Source: Gammaproteobacteria bacterium (GTDB taxonomy: Bacteria > Pseudomonadota > Gammaproteobacteria > UBA6429 > Thiohalophilaceae). From it: DNA of 46,285 bases. This document shows, one piece after another, positions 31,242 to 40,006 of this stretch (its first letter is position 1; each line of letters begins with the position of its first letter). Below the pieces are notes generated by a model. The model ran no database searches and was not told where the DNA came from. It saw nothing but the letters and a program-made list of their open reading frames with translations. The stretch is taken from positions 1-46,285 of the forward strand of contig JAUWUS010000008.1 in assembly GCA_030617815.1 (NCBI GenBank), in the 5' to 3' direction. The translations under genes were made by a program, and so were the position numbers.

Positions 31242-31823
31242 CTATTTTTTAATTAACCCGTTCAAAATTAATGCAACAACACCTTTAGCTAATCTTTGCA
31301 ATTCTTCAATGGGATACATGGCAATAAAAAAAGGGGAAGAAAATTTTACTATTGAAGCCTGAACATATGATGCCATTTCATCAATATGCGCAACATCAAA
31401 TTCGCCACTAGCACAGCCTTTTTGCAATATAGCTGTAATAAAATGTTTATCATTTCGTACCTCTTGCTGCACCAGCTCAGGTGCTTTTTGCACAATCACA
31501 TCAACCAGTTCAGACATTTTTGGTTCTTTACTAAACTGGCTATGCATATAATTAAGTATTTCCAGAACAAAAATTTGCAACCGCTCAGCTTCGGTTATAT
31601 CTGCACGGCTTATAATCTCTTTTAAAACCAATTCCCGTCTGCCCATACAACGATCGGCCATCGCCACACCAATCGCCAGCTTATTCTCGTAATAGCGATA
31701 AAGATTTGCCGTTGACATCTCAATGTCGCCCGCAATCTCCGCCATGGTCGTCTTACCAAAACCATAAGTTCGAAAACGGACTTCTGCTGCATCAAGAATT
31801 TGTTTACTAATCTCTTCTGTCAT
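31242..31823 (-). CDS. TetR-family transcriptional regulator of the RND operon
   Basis: 193 residues with an N-terminal TetR helix-turn-helix: EVRFRTYGFGKTTMAEIAGD (about 14-33) and MSTANLYRYYENK. The C-terminal ligand domain is not assignable to a known inducer. First gene of the operon. A perfect 13-bp inverted repeat overlaps its promoter, implying autorepression together with the exporter. Confidence 0.9.
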   Translation of the reverse strand: MTEEISKQILDAAEVRFRTYGFGKTTMAEIAGDIEMSTANLYRYYENKLAIGVAMADRCMGRRELVLKEIISRADITEAERLQIFVLEILNYMHSQFSKEPKMSELVDVIVQKAPELVQQEVRNDKHFITAILQKGCASGEFDVAHIDEMASYVQASIVKFSSPFFIAMYPIEELQRLAKGVVALILNGLIKK

Positions 31824-31851
31824 ATTTCTCTTCTTTATTTATTTAGCAGTA

Positions 31852-31880
31852 TTTATAGCTTATGAATAATGAATAATCAA
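31852..31880 (-). promoter_or_regulatory. Sigma-70 promoter of the tetR-RND operon
   Basis: Minus strand: -35 TTGATT (31880-31875, 4/6), 17-nt spacer, -10 TATAAA (31857-31852, 5/6). It is overlapped by one arm of the operator-like repeat. Confidence 0.65.
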
Positions 31881-31898
31881 TTTAATATTCATTATTCA
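31863..31898. promoter_or_regulatory. Operator-like perfect inverted repeat at tetR
   Basis: TGAATAATGAATA (31863-31875) and its exact reverse complement TATTCATTATTCA (31886-31898), 10 nt apart. The proximal arm covers the promoter spacer and touches the -35, the classic geometry for TetR repression. Each arm also contains the internal direct repeat GAATAAT. Confidence 0.7.
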
Positions 31899-31943
31899 CC
31901 CAATTAAATTTATTAAGCACCTATAAATCAAAGGCTTATAATT

Positions 31944-32249
31944 TTAGCGTATTTCCATTTTGGTGTGTTTAGCCTTCTTTCCAATGCGAATTTGGCAAAA
32001 TACACGCATTTCTACACTGTTAACTTTCCAGCTACCTTTGGTTTGGTAATCGTTAAGTTGCCGAACAGTGGAAGATGACCAGTTATAAGGCTGCTGTTTT
32101 TTTCGTTTGAAATGGCGATAGGAAAGATTTTTACACCAGCCCTGGAACTGCGAGGCAGATTCAATAACCACATTTTTTTGGCTTTTTGCGGCTAATGAAT
32201 GGAACGGTGAAATAAAAAGGATGAAAAAAAAGATAGGTGAGTATTTCAT
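31944..32249 (-). CDS. Small secreted basic protein, function unknown
   Basis: 101 residues. Signal peptide 1-20 with a Phe-rich core, mature part strongly basic (many Lys/Arg) with two cysteines (Cys39, Cys85) that could form a disulfide. Sequence features include PYNW (54-57), GSWKVNSVEMRVFCQIRIGKK (starts at 72) and a KMEIR end. A strong GGAGG lies about 10 nt before the ATG, and a promoter is visible at 32303-32332, so I consider it a real gene. I recognise no family. Confidence 0.65.
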   Translation of the reverse strand: MKYSPIFFFILFISPFHSLAAKSQKNVVIESASQFQGWCKNLSYRHFKRKKQQPYNWSSSTVRQLNDYQTKGSWKVNSVEMRVFCQIRIGKKAKHTKMEIR

Positions 32250-32302
32250 TAAATTTTCCCTCCGTGGAAAATAATTTATTTTAATAATTTTAGTAATTCT
32301 AA

Positions 32303-32332
32303 ATTAACATTTTATAACACAATCGCTGTCAA
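32303..32332 (-). promoter_or_regulatory. Candidate promoter for the small secreted protein
   Basis: Minus strand: perfect -35 TTGACA (32332-32327), 18-nt spacer, -10 GTTAAT (32308-32303, 4/6). Leader about 47 nt, ending in a GGAGG ribosome site. Confidence 0.5.
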
Positions 32333-32356
32333 TCTGAAGACCAAGCTACAAATAAA

Positions 32357-33265
32357 TCACTTTTTATTTAATTTCGCTCTGGGATGCGCCGCATCATACA
32401 CTTTAGCTAAGTGCTGAAAATCCAGATGAGTATAAATTTGTGTTGTTGAAATATCGGCATGACCCAGCAATTCCTGCACTGCACGTAAATCACCACTGGA
32501 CTCCAGCATATGGCTGGCAAAGGAATGGCGCAACAAATGTGGAAAAACATTCACATCAATACCCTGTTTTTGCGCCCAGTGTTTCAACCGTTTTTGTATC
32601 ACCGAATTATGAATACGTTTGCCCTGTTTACCTACAAACAAGGCTTGTTCATTTTTATTAGCCAGCTCAGCACGCCGTAACAACCACGCCTTAATCGCAA
32701 GACCTGCTTTTTCACCTACCGGTAAATCACGTTCCTTATCACCTTTACCTCTTACCCTAATCATACCGGAAAGTATATTTTTTCCATTTTCAAGATTAAG
32801 AGAGGACAATTCAGATAAACGTAAACCGGACGAATAAAAAAGTTCCAGCATTGCACGGTCTCTTACTGTTTCAACTTCATCACCTTTAATTTCAATTAAA
32901 CGTACTACACTATCAACGTCTAATGTCGAAGGTAATTTACGAGCAGATTTAGGTGCCTGAATATTAGCAGCTGGATTACTTTTAATTTGATTTTCAATCA
33001 GCAAAAATTTAAAAAATGAACGAAAGGTCGATAACATACGTTGCAAACTTGTGCCGCCGAGACCTTGCCGATGTCGTTTTGAAATAAGTAAACGGATATG
33101 TTGCTCGTCAACATCCAGCCACTGCTCTATTTCCTGTTGTACACAGTAGGCGACCAATGACTTAAGATCACGGGAATAATTTTTTAAGGTATGAGGAGAA
33201 TAATTACGCTCATGTTGTAATTTAGCAAGAAAGGAATTTATCCATTTCATTGCCGAATCAGTCAT
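32357..33265 (-). CDS. xerC: Tyrosine recombinase XerC
   Basis: Site-specific recombinase that with XerD resolves chromosome dimers at dif. 302 residues: SAM-like N-terminal domain (about 5-90) and catalytic domain with the full set Arg149 (SSGLRLSEL), Lys174 (VRGKGDKER), His243/Arg246 (HLLRHSFASHM), His269 (LLGHADI) and nucleophile Tyr278 (TQIYTHLD). Called XerC rather than XerD because of its dapF-DUF484-xerC context. Begins one nt after the DUF484 stop. Confidence 0.95.
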   Translation of the reverse strand: MTDSAMKWINSFLAKLQHERNYSPHTLKNYSRDLKSLVAYCVQQEIEQWLDVDEQHIRLLISKRHRQGLGGTSLQRMLSTFRSFFKFLLIENQIKSNPAANIQAPKSARKLPSTLDVDSVVRLIEIKGDEVETVRDRAMLELFYSSGLRLSELSSLNLENGKNILSGMIRVRGKGDKERDLPVGEKAGLAIKAWLLRRAELANKNEQALFVGKQGKRIHNSVIQKRLKHWAQKQGIDVNVFPHLLRHSFASHMLESSGDLRAVQELLGHADISTTQIYTHLDFQHLAKVYDAAHPRAKLNKK

Positions 33266-33266
33266 T

Positions 33267-33968
33267 CTATTTTTCCAGATGGCGTTTAAGTATGCGAGTT
33301 AAAACCTGCCCTAATAATGAGAGAAAAAGTGTCCCCATATCTGAACGAAAACGTTGCGGATCATAACTACCTATCGCAATAATACCGTAACAATTTTTAC
33401 TTTTTTCATCTTCAGCTAAAGGCACAATACCCGCTGACAGAATATCGGCATCATCAAACAATGCCTGCATTTGTTCTGTTTTAAATGAACCACACACAGG
33501 CTGTCTAGCGCTCATCACTTTCTCACCAATGACCAGCGCCGGTTGTTGCCATGAGGTTAATTCTTCGTGCCCTTCTAAAAGGTCACTACCCGATGCCAAT
33601 AATTTTACCACAACCGCATCGGCTTCAAAGTCTGCACGAATACGTTGTTCAATAACATTTAAAACATCATCTAATGAAGAGGCATCCAGCAATGCCAAAA
33701 TTAAACCATTAACATTATTATTCAATTTTTCATTATTGTGTGCCGTACTAATTAAGCTCTGTAGTTTTCTTTTTTGTTCTTCTTTTTGTTCCCGTAAAAT
33801 CTGCACCTGCCGTTCAATTAACGATACCGCCGTTCCTGATTCATGCGATAAAATCATGCCTGCCAGTACATCCTGATGCGCTTCAAAAAAAGCAGGGTGA
33901 TCGCGTAAATAGCGCACTATGTCATGTTCAAATTCAGCATCTCTGGTATCGTGATTTTGAGAACTCAT
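33267..33968 (-). CDS. DUF484 family protein (GAF-like)
   Basis: 233 residues. N-terminal [23 protein letters not shown] (about 16-38), a coiled coil (about 50-75, [20 protein letters not shown]), then a GAF-like domain with [12 protein letters not shown] and [14 protein letters not shown]. This family is regularly encoded between dapF and xerC in gammaproteobacteria; its role is not established. Start overlaps the dapF stop by four bases. Confidence 0.92.
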   Translation of the reverse strand: MSSQNHDTRDAEFEHDIVRYLRDHPAFFEAHQDVLAGMILSHESGTAVSLIERQVQILREQKEEQKRKLQSLISTAHNNEKLNNNVNGLILALLDASSLDDVLNVIEQRIRADFEADAVVVKLLASGSDLLEGHEELTSWQQPALVIGEKVMSARQPVCGSFKTEQMQALFDDADILSAGIVPLAEDEKSKNCYGIIAIGSYDPQRFRSDMGTLFLSLLGQVLTRILKRHLEK

Positions 33969-34795
33969 ACCGTTATTTTTCCTTCAAAAACTGTTGTTGC
34001 AGGTCCTGTCATCATAACGGGCGAAGCCTCTCCTTGCCAACTGATTTGTAAACTTCCGCCAGGCAAATCAACCTGAACCTCATCCGTTAAATGCCCCTGC
34101 AAATGTCCAACTACCATCGCTGCACACGCACCGGTACCACAAGCGAGTGTTTCACCTGCTCCACGCTCAAACACACGTAAACGAATATGTCTTTCATCAA
34201 TAATTTGCATAAAACCAGCATTCACTCGATTGGGGAAAAGAGCATGATTTTCAATACCTGCGCCCAACTCATCGACCGCAACAGTATCTATATTATCAAC
34301 AATGGTCACGGCATGCGGATTACCCATCGAAACAGCACCAATTTTTAATACTTGTCCATCCACGTCCAGTGCATATTCATCCAGGCGCGTATCGGCATTA
34401 AAAGGGATATCCCATGGATTAAGCTCAGGTATGCCCATATCCACCGTGATCTGGCCATCCGGCTGAACTTGCAACTCAATCACACCCGATACGGTTTCAA
34501 CTCGAATAAAGTCTTTATCGGTTAAGCCTTTTTCACGCACAAACACCGCAAAGCAACGTGCGCCATTGCCACATTGTTCAACTTCACCACCATCTGCATT
34601 AAAAATACGATAGAAAAAATCAACCTCGTCCGTTGCTGCAGCTTCCACCAGCAACAGCTGATCACAACCTACGCCAAAATGCCGATCGGCAATAAAACGC
34701 ACCTGATCTTCCGAAAGACCAATCTCCTGATTAATCGCGTCAATAACCACAAAGTCATTTCCTAGACCGTGCATTTTTGTGAATTGAATTTCCAT
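33965..34795 (-). CDS. dapF: Diaminopimelate epimerase
   Basis: Interconverts LL- and meso-diaminopimelate for lysine and peptidoglycan synthesis. 276 residues with the two catalytic cysteines: Cys75 in [13 protein letters not shown] and Cys219 in [11 protein letters not shown]; also [12 protein letters not shown] (8-19) and SMGNPHAV. Part of the minus-strand CoA-binding-dapF-DUF484-xerC operon, but separated from lptM-lysA by the 35.3-41 kb block. Confidence 0.97.
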   Translation of the reverse strand: MEIQFTKMHGLGNDFVVIDAINQEIGLSEDQVRFIADRHFGVGCDQLLLVEAAATDEVDFFYRIFNADGGEVEQCGNGARCFAVFVREKGLTDKDFIRVETVSGVIELQVQPDGQITVDMGIPELNPWDIPFNADTRLDEYALDVDGQVLKIGAVSMGNPHAVTIVDNIDTVAVDELGAGIENHALFPNRVNAGFMQIIDERHIRLRVFERGAGETLACGTGACAAMVVGHLQGHLTDEVQVDLPGGSLQISWQGEASPVMMTGPATTVFEGKITV

Positions 34796-34815
34796 GAGCT
34801 AATTGTTACCGATTA

Positions 34816-35244
34816 TTAGTTTAAATTCAAAGTATAATAATCACGGTAAACACAGCGATCCATCACCACGGTAATCCCTGCTGCTTGTGCTCTCGCTGCC
34901 TCGGCTTCATTCACGACACCATCCTGTAGCCAGATGAGCGGTATTTTTAATTTAATACAAGCATCAATAATCGGTGTGATTTTTTCTGGTGCACGAAACA
35001 CATCCACCATGTCAATTTTTTTACGTAAATCTTCAGGGATAGACTCAAGATCAACATAGGCTTTTTCACCTAACACTTCATCAACCGCGGGGCGAACCGG
35101 AATAATCTGATAACCAAAACCCTGCATAGCTTTAGAGACACTATGGCTGGGACGTTTTGGTTTTGGCGACAAACCGACAACCGCGATTGTTTTTGTATTT
35201 TTAAGAATATCTCTTATTTCATCTAATGGCGGATTAATAAACAT
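34816..35244 (-). CDS. CoA-binding domain protein (YccU-like)
   Basis: 142-residue Rossmann-fold protein of the succinyl-CoA synthetase CoA-binding type: KTIAVVGLSPKPKRPSHSVS (18-37), GFGYQIIPVRP and IPLIWLQDGVVNEAEAARAQAAG, ending VVMDRCVYRDY. Function of these single-domain proteins is not established. First gene of the dapF operon by position, 20 nt before dapF. Confidence 0.9.
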   Translation of the reverse strand: MFINPPLDEIRDILKNTKTIAVVGLSPKPKRPSHSVSKAMQGFGYQIIPVRPAVDEVLGEKAYVDLESIPEDLRKKIDMVDVFRAPEKITPIIDACIKLKIPLIWLQDGVVNEAEAARAQAAGITVVMDRCVYRDYYTLNLN

Positions 35245-35256
35245 TTAAAGTCAGTC

Positions 35257-35293
35257 TCAGGCAACATAAGAATTAGAGTATAATTCAGCCTGA
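35257..35293. promoter_or_regulatory. Divergent promoter region with short inverted repeat
   Basis: Between the CoA-binding gene and cvfB, TATAAT at 35279-35284 (plus) overlaps TATACT on the minus strand, so -10 elements for both genes may share the same bases. TCAGGC (35257-35262) and GCCTGA (35288-35293) flank them as an inverted repeat. No good -35 is visible on either strand. Confidence 0.35.
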
Positions 35294-35324
35294 CAGAAAC
35301 CTCCCCATCTATCGAGATGAAACT

Positions 35325-36161
35325 ATGATTACGATTGGTAAAACTTACACATTAAAAGCGCTCAAAAAACTCGATTTTGGTGTTTATTTAGATGCTGAAG
35401 ATTTGTATGAAGTGCTGTTACCAAAAAAATATGTTCCCCGTGATCTCGCTATTGGCGATGATATTGAAGTATTTCTTTATCTTGATTCGGAAGACCGCCC
35501 TGTCGCAACAACGCTAATACCAAAAGCACAACTCGGTGAGTTTGCCTATTTACCCGTTATTGATGTTAATGATGCCGGCGCTTTCCTAGATTGGGGTTTA
35601 GAAAAAGATCTTTTCGTTCCTTTTGGCGAGCAACATCGTCCTATGGAAGTGGGTCGTTCTTATATTGTCTATTTGTATCTTGATAAAATAAAAGGCCGTA
35701 TTACTGCATCATCTAAAATTGATAAATTTCTTGATGATGAAAAACCACATGACTTTATACCACAACAAGCGGTTAAATTACTTATCGCAAACAGTACTGA
35801 TCTTGGATATAAAGCCATTATTAATAATAGCCATTGGGGTGTCCTATATAAAAATGATGTATTCCAACGTTTAAGTTTTGGACAAAGCATTGATGGTTTT
35901 ATTAAACGCATTCGACCTGATGGAAAAATTGATTTAAGCCTACAAGGTGGTAAAGAAACACGCGATAAATATGAAAAAATCATATTACATTACTTACATC
36001 AACAAAATGGCTTTGCGCCTGTACATGATAAAACAGATCCAAAAATAATCTTTGATTTATTTGGCATGAGTAAAAAAGCCTTTAAAAAAGCCATTGGTGG
36101 TTTATACAAACAAAAAATTATTAACATCGAAAAAGATGGTATTAATTTAGTTAAAAAATAA
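35325..36161 (+). CDS. cvfB: S1-domain RNA-binding protein, CvfB/YitL family
   Basis: 278-residue nucleic-acid-binding protein. Several OB/S1-like units: FGVYLDAEDLYEVLLPKKYV (18-37), GAFLDWGLEKDLFVPFGEQ, YKAIINNSHWGVLYKNDVF and GFIKRIRPDGKIDLSLQ, then a winged-helix C-terminus with FDLFGMSKKAFKKAIGGLYK, which is the CvfB plan known from Gram-positives and conserved in gammaproteobacteria. In S. aureus the family affects virulence gene expression; here its role is unknown. Confidence 0.9.
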   Translation: MITIGKTYTLKALKKLDFGVYLDAEDLYEVLLPKKYVPRDLAIGDDIEVFLYLDSEDRPVATTLIPKAQLGEFAYLPVIDVNDAGAFLDWGLEKDLFVPFGEQHRPMEVGRSYIVYLYLDKIKGRITASSKIDKFLDDEKPHDFIPQQAVKLLIANSTDLGYKAIINNSHWGVLYKNDVFQRLSFGQSIDGFIKRIRPDGKIDLSLQGGKETRDKYEKIILHYLHQQNGFAPVHDKTDPKIIFDLFGMSKKAFKKAIGGLYKQKIINIEKDGINLVKK

Positions 36162-36273
36162 CTATCAAGCTAATACAACTATAAATCAGAACAATATTGA
36201 AAATGAAATCATATCTGGCATTCTTTAAATTACGCTATACTTAAAAGATTTATGGCATATTTTCAGGTGAAGC

Positions 36274-37401
36274 ATGACTAAACATAACGACGCACTCGAA
36301 GGCCTTAATAAACATATTCCATTGCGTGAAAAATTAATTGCAACTCATAAATCTATTAATGAAATATTTCCTTTTATAGTACGAATTGCTATTACCATAT
36401 ATGATCATGAAACTGGCCTGCTTAAAACATATTTACACAGTAGTGGTGGTGATACCCCTCTGGAACACTACCAAACACTGCTTGACGATGCTCCATCCTT
36501 AAAAGAAATTCTAAAAAAAGGTGTGCCGCGGGTTACCAATAACCTGCTTACATTTGAAGATGGAAAACATGAACATACAAAAAGAATTGGCCGTCAAGGC
36601 TATGCTGCAAGTTATACATTACCCATGTTTAATCAGGGTAAATTTTTTGGTTTTATCTTTTTTAACTCCAATGAAACAGATGTATTTACCGAAAATGTCT
36701 TATGCCAAATAGATATTTATAGTCATATGATTTCCTTAATGGTTATAAATGAATTAACTTCTATTCAGACTTTAACAGCTGCAGTAAAAACAACAGAAAG
36801 TATTACCAATGTTCGCGATCCTGAAACAGGCAGTCATCTTGATCGTATGTCCCGTTACAGTCGCATGATTGCAGTAACACTGGCTGATAAATACAATTTA
36901 GATGATGGCTATATTGAACATTTATTTATGTTTTCTCCGTTGCATGACATTGGGAAAATAGGCATACCTGACAATATTCTGCTTAAACCTGACAAACTAA
37001 GCAAAACTGAAAAAATCACCATGGAATCACATGCTCGTATCGGACGTGAAATGATTGATGATCTTCTCAGGAATTTTGGCCTTGAAAGCATTGAATACAT
37101 GAATATGCTACGTAATATTACTGAATTCCATCACGAAACAGTTGATGGAACAGGATACCCCTCAGGGATAAAAGGTGATGAAATTCCTCTTGAAGCCCGG
37201 ATCGTAGCCGTTGCAGATGTATTTGACGCTCTCACCAGTAAACGGCCATATAAAGAAGCATGGACTAATGAAAAGGCGATTCAACATCTAAAAAAACTGA
37301 TGGGTAAAACGCTTGATCAGGATTGTGTAAATGCATTGATTAAAAATATTGACCAAATAGAGCAAATCCAGAATCAATTTAATGAAAGCCTTTATGGATG
37401 A
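36274..37401 (+). CDS. HD-GYP domain protein with N-terminal GAF-like sensor
   Basis: Predicted cytoplasmic c-di-GMP phosphodiesterase, 375 residues. The N-terminal 1-160 is GAF-like (LKTYLHSSGG, ASYTLPMFNQGKFFGFIFF). The catalytic domain has RDPETGSHLDRMSRYS (181-196), LHDIGKIGIPD (223-233 with His224-Asp225), HHETVDGTGYP (286-296, containing the GYP signature) and EARIVAVADVFDALTSKRPY. All metal ligands seem present, so activity is expected. AGG precedes the ATG. c-di-GMP turnover might influence the pili encoded in this window (inference). Confidence 0.93.
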   Translation: MTKHNDALEGLNKHIPLREKLIATHKSINEIFPFIVRIAITIYDHETGLLKTYLHSSGGDTPLEHYQTLLDDAPSLKEILKKGVPRVTNNLLTFEDGKHEHTKRIGRQGYAASYTLPMFNQGKFFGFIFFNSNETDVFTENVLCQIDIYSHMISLMVINELTSIQTLTAAVKTTESITNVRDPETGSHLDRMSRYSRMIAVTLADKYNLDDGYIEHLFMFSPLHDIGKIGIPDNILLKPDKLSKTEKITMESHARIGREMIDDLLRNFGLESIEYMNMLRNITEFHHETVDGTGYPSGIKGDEIPLEARIVAVADVFDALTSKRPYKEAWTNEKAIQHLKKLMGKTLDQDCVNALIKNIDQIEQIQNQFNESLYG

Positions 37402-37469
37402 TTTTGAATTAAATCGAAAGCATCATTACAAAATAAATTCTACCGACCAGTGAAAATTACTTACCTACA

Positions 37470-39581
37470 ATGAAACACGCTCAGACAATATTACAAAAAA
37501 CTTTTGGTTATGAAAATTTTCGTCATCATCAATCTGATATTATCCAATGCCTGTTGAATGGTGAGGATGCGCTCGTCCTCATGCCTACAGGGGGAGGCAA
37601 GTCCCTGTGTTATCAAATCCCCGCCATGGTGCGTGAAGGTGTAGGCATCATCGTTTCTCCGTTAATTGCACTTATGCAAGATCAAGTTGATGCCCTGCAA
37701 CAGCTTGGGATTAAAGCCGCTTTTTTAAATTCATCAATGGATGGTGAAGCACAAAATAAAACTGAACAGCTTTTATTAAATAACGAGATTGATCTGCTTT
37801 ATGTTGCGCCTGAACGGTTAATGACAAATAAAATGTTGTCCTTACTTGAGCGGGCAAACATTGCTTTATTTGCGATTGATGAAGCGCATTGTGTATCGCA
37901 ATGGGGACATGACTTTAGAAAAGAATATCAACAATTAAGAATTTTACATGAACGTTTTCCAAATACACCCCGTATTGCGCTGACCGCAACGGCAGATCAA
38001 CGTACACGACAAGAAATTACAGAACAACTTAATCTTCATGAAGCCCGGTTATTTATTAATAGTTTTGATCGCCCCAACATCAACTACACCATTAGTGAAG
38101 GTGCGAATGCACGAGATCGGTTATGGAATTTTTTACAACGCGAACATGAAAAAGACTCTGGAATCATTTATTGCTTGTCTCGAAATAAAGTAGAAAAGAC
38201 TGCCGATTGGTTAGTCCGACAAGGCCGCAATGCTCTGCCTTACCATGCCGGTTTATCTGCCGAAATACGCCAGGAAAATCAACGACGTTTTTTGCGCGAA
38301 GATAATATTATTATTGTTGCCACCATTGCCTTTGGCATGGGTATAGATAAACCCGATGTGCGTTTTGTCGCGCATTTAAGTTTACCTAAAAGTATTGAAG
38401 CGTATTATCAGGAAACAGGACGCGCCGGACGGGATGGTGCACCAGCAAATGCATGGATGGCCTATGGCCTGCAAGATGTCATCAGTTTGCGGCAAATGGC
38501 ACAAAGTACCGATGCCAGTGAACAGTTTAAGCGTATTTTACACAACAAGCTTGAAGCCATGCTGGCGTTATGCGAACAACGGCATTGTCGACGTCAAACC
38601 ATTCTCACGTATTTCGATGAAACATTAAAACAACCTTGCGGCAATTGCGATACCTGCATTAATCCACCCGAAGCATGGGATGCAACCGAAGTGGCACGAA
38701 AAGCATTATCATGCATACATCGAACTGAACAACGTTTTGGGGTGAATTACCTGATAGATGTTTTACTTGGTAAAGACAATGAACGCATTAAACAATTTCA
38801 GCATGACAAAGTCAGTACCTTTGGCATAGGCCAAGAACTCAGCGAACAGGAATGGCGCAGTATATTTCGTCAGCTGATTTCTCTGGGTTACATAACAACC
38901 GACATTGAAGGCCATGGTGCGCTCAAACTGATTGAAAAATCACGCCCCTTGCTACGCGGAGAAATAGAACTCACTCTACGAAAACCACAACAGAACAAAT
39001 CAGGCAAAGATAAAAAAGGCAAACGAAAAACATCTTTACGTAGCGTTGATCAATCTTTATTTGAATTACTACGCGAACATCGCCTGGAACTCTCTAACGA
39101 ATACGGCGTACCACCCTATATTATTTTTCATGACAGCACACTTGAAGAAATGGCAAAAACACGTCCGGATAATCTCGAGGCAATGCGTTATATCAGTGGT
39201 GTTGGCGAACAAAAACTCGATAAATATGGCGATTCATTTTTAACTATTATTCAGTCTTCGCCCTTACCTGACATACTAAAAAACAATTTAAGCGATACCG
39301 TTAATAAAACATTAATTTTACTCAATGATGGTCATGACATTGAAAACATTGCCAGTAGGCGCGATATAAAAATATCCACTGTCTATACACACATCGCCGA
39401 CGCTATTGAAGTCGGGCTGGTAGATGCTAAAGAGGTACTGCAACTCACCGACGATCAACATAATGAAATCATCGCCACTCTTGAAATGAACGAAGATGAA
39501 AGCCGATTAAAACCCGTCTTCGACTCACTCGAAGGACAGTATGATTATGGTGTCCTTAAATGTGTACAAGCAAGTTTTTAA
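37470..39581 (+). CDS. recQ: ATP-dependent DNA helicase RecQ, with C-terminal extension
   Basis: 3'-5' DNA helicase for recombination and fork repair. 703 residues, about 95 longer than E. coli RecQ. Motifs: PTGGGKSLCYQ (39-49), DEAHCVSQWGHDFR (137-150), QETGRAGRDG (314-323), zinc ligands Cys373, Cys390, Cys393, Cys396, winged helix (about 405-500), basic linker (KSGKDKKGKRK, 510-520) and HRDC (about 525-597). After HRDC a helix-turn-helix-like tail (about 610-703, LLNDGHDIENIASRRDIKIS) appears, as in RecQ of some other phyla. Confidence 0.96.
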   Translation: MKHAQTILQKTFGYENFRHHQSDIIQCLLNGEDALVLMPTGGGKSLCYQIPAMVREGVGIIVSPLIALMQDQVDALQQLGIKAAFLNSSMDGEAQNKTEQLLLNNEIDLLYVAPERLMTNKMLSLLERANIALFAIDEAHCVSQWGHDFRKEYQQLRILHERFPNTPRIALTATADQRTRQEITEQLNLHEARLFINSFDRPNINYTISEGANARDRLWNFLQREHEKDSGIIYCLSRNKVEKTADWLVRQGRNALPYHAGLSAEIRQENQRRFLREDNIIIVATIAFGMGIDKPDVRFVAHLSLPKSIEAYYQETGRAGRDGAPANAWMAYGLQDVISLRQMAQSTDASEQFKRILHNKLEAMLALCEQRHCRRQTILTYFDETLKQPCGNCDTCINPPEAWDATEVARKALSCIHRTEQRFGVNYLIDVLLGKDNERIKQFQHDKVSTFGIGQELSEQEWRSIFRQLISLGYITTDIEGHGALKLIEKSRPLLRGEIELTLRKPQQNKSGKDKKGKRKTSLRSVDQSLFELLREHRLELSNEYGVPPYIIFHDSTLEEMAKTRPDNLEAMRYISGVGEQKLDKYGDSFLTIIQSSPLPDILKNNLSDTVNKTLILLNDGHDIENIASRRDIKISTVYTHIADAIEVGLVDAKEVLQLTDDQHNEIIATLEMNEDESRLKPVFDSLEGQYDYGVLKCVQASF

Positions 39582-39610
39582 GTATGCAATCAATCTTGCT
39601 CTTTTAAAAA

Positions 39611-39961
39611 ATGAAACTTATTCTTGAAGATAACGATACCTTTTATCTGCATTCCCTAAAAAATTTGCTTGAGAGTAATGGGATCCCGGCACTTATTAAT
39701 GGTACTCATTCTGTACGAGTGGTCACCCCATTTTTAATCAACCAACAAAGTTTATGGGTATATTTCGACAATCAATTAGAAGAAGCAATAAAACTTATAG
39801 ACAACCCGGAATATGAAGTTAAAAATAAAGTTGATATTGCTGAATTCAACAAACAAAAAAAGACATTAAATCCAAATAAAGCACTTGTACATTTTGTGTT
39901 AACGTTATGCGGAGTAATTGCCGGTTTATATATTATAATTATGGTATTACAATGGTTTTAA
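39611..39961 (+). CDS. DUF2007 protein with C-terminal membrane anchor
   Basis: 116 residues. N-terminal DUF2007-type domain (about 1-65: LHSLKNLLESNGIPALINGT, LWVYFDNQLEEAIKLID), a charged linker, and one TM segment (about 92-114). DUF2007 is related to PII-like signalling folds and has no defined role here. Lies 29 nt after recQ and 45 nt before the gmd-like gene. Confidence 0.8.
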   Translation: MKLILEDNDTFYLHSLKNLLESNGIPALINGTHSVRVVTPFLINQQSLWVYFDNQLEEAIKLIDNPEYEVKNKVDIAEFNKQKKTLNPNKALVHFVLTLCGVIAGLYIIIMVLQWF

Positions 39962-40006
39962 GTATAACAAGCGGCTGCAGAAATTGAACAATAAGGGATA
40001 AGTACC

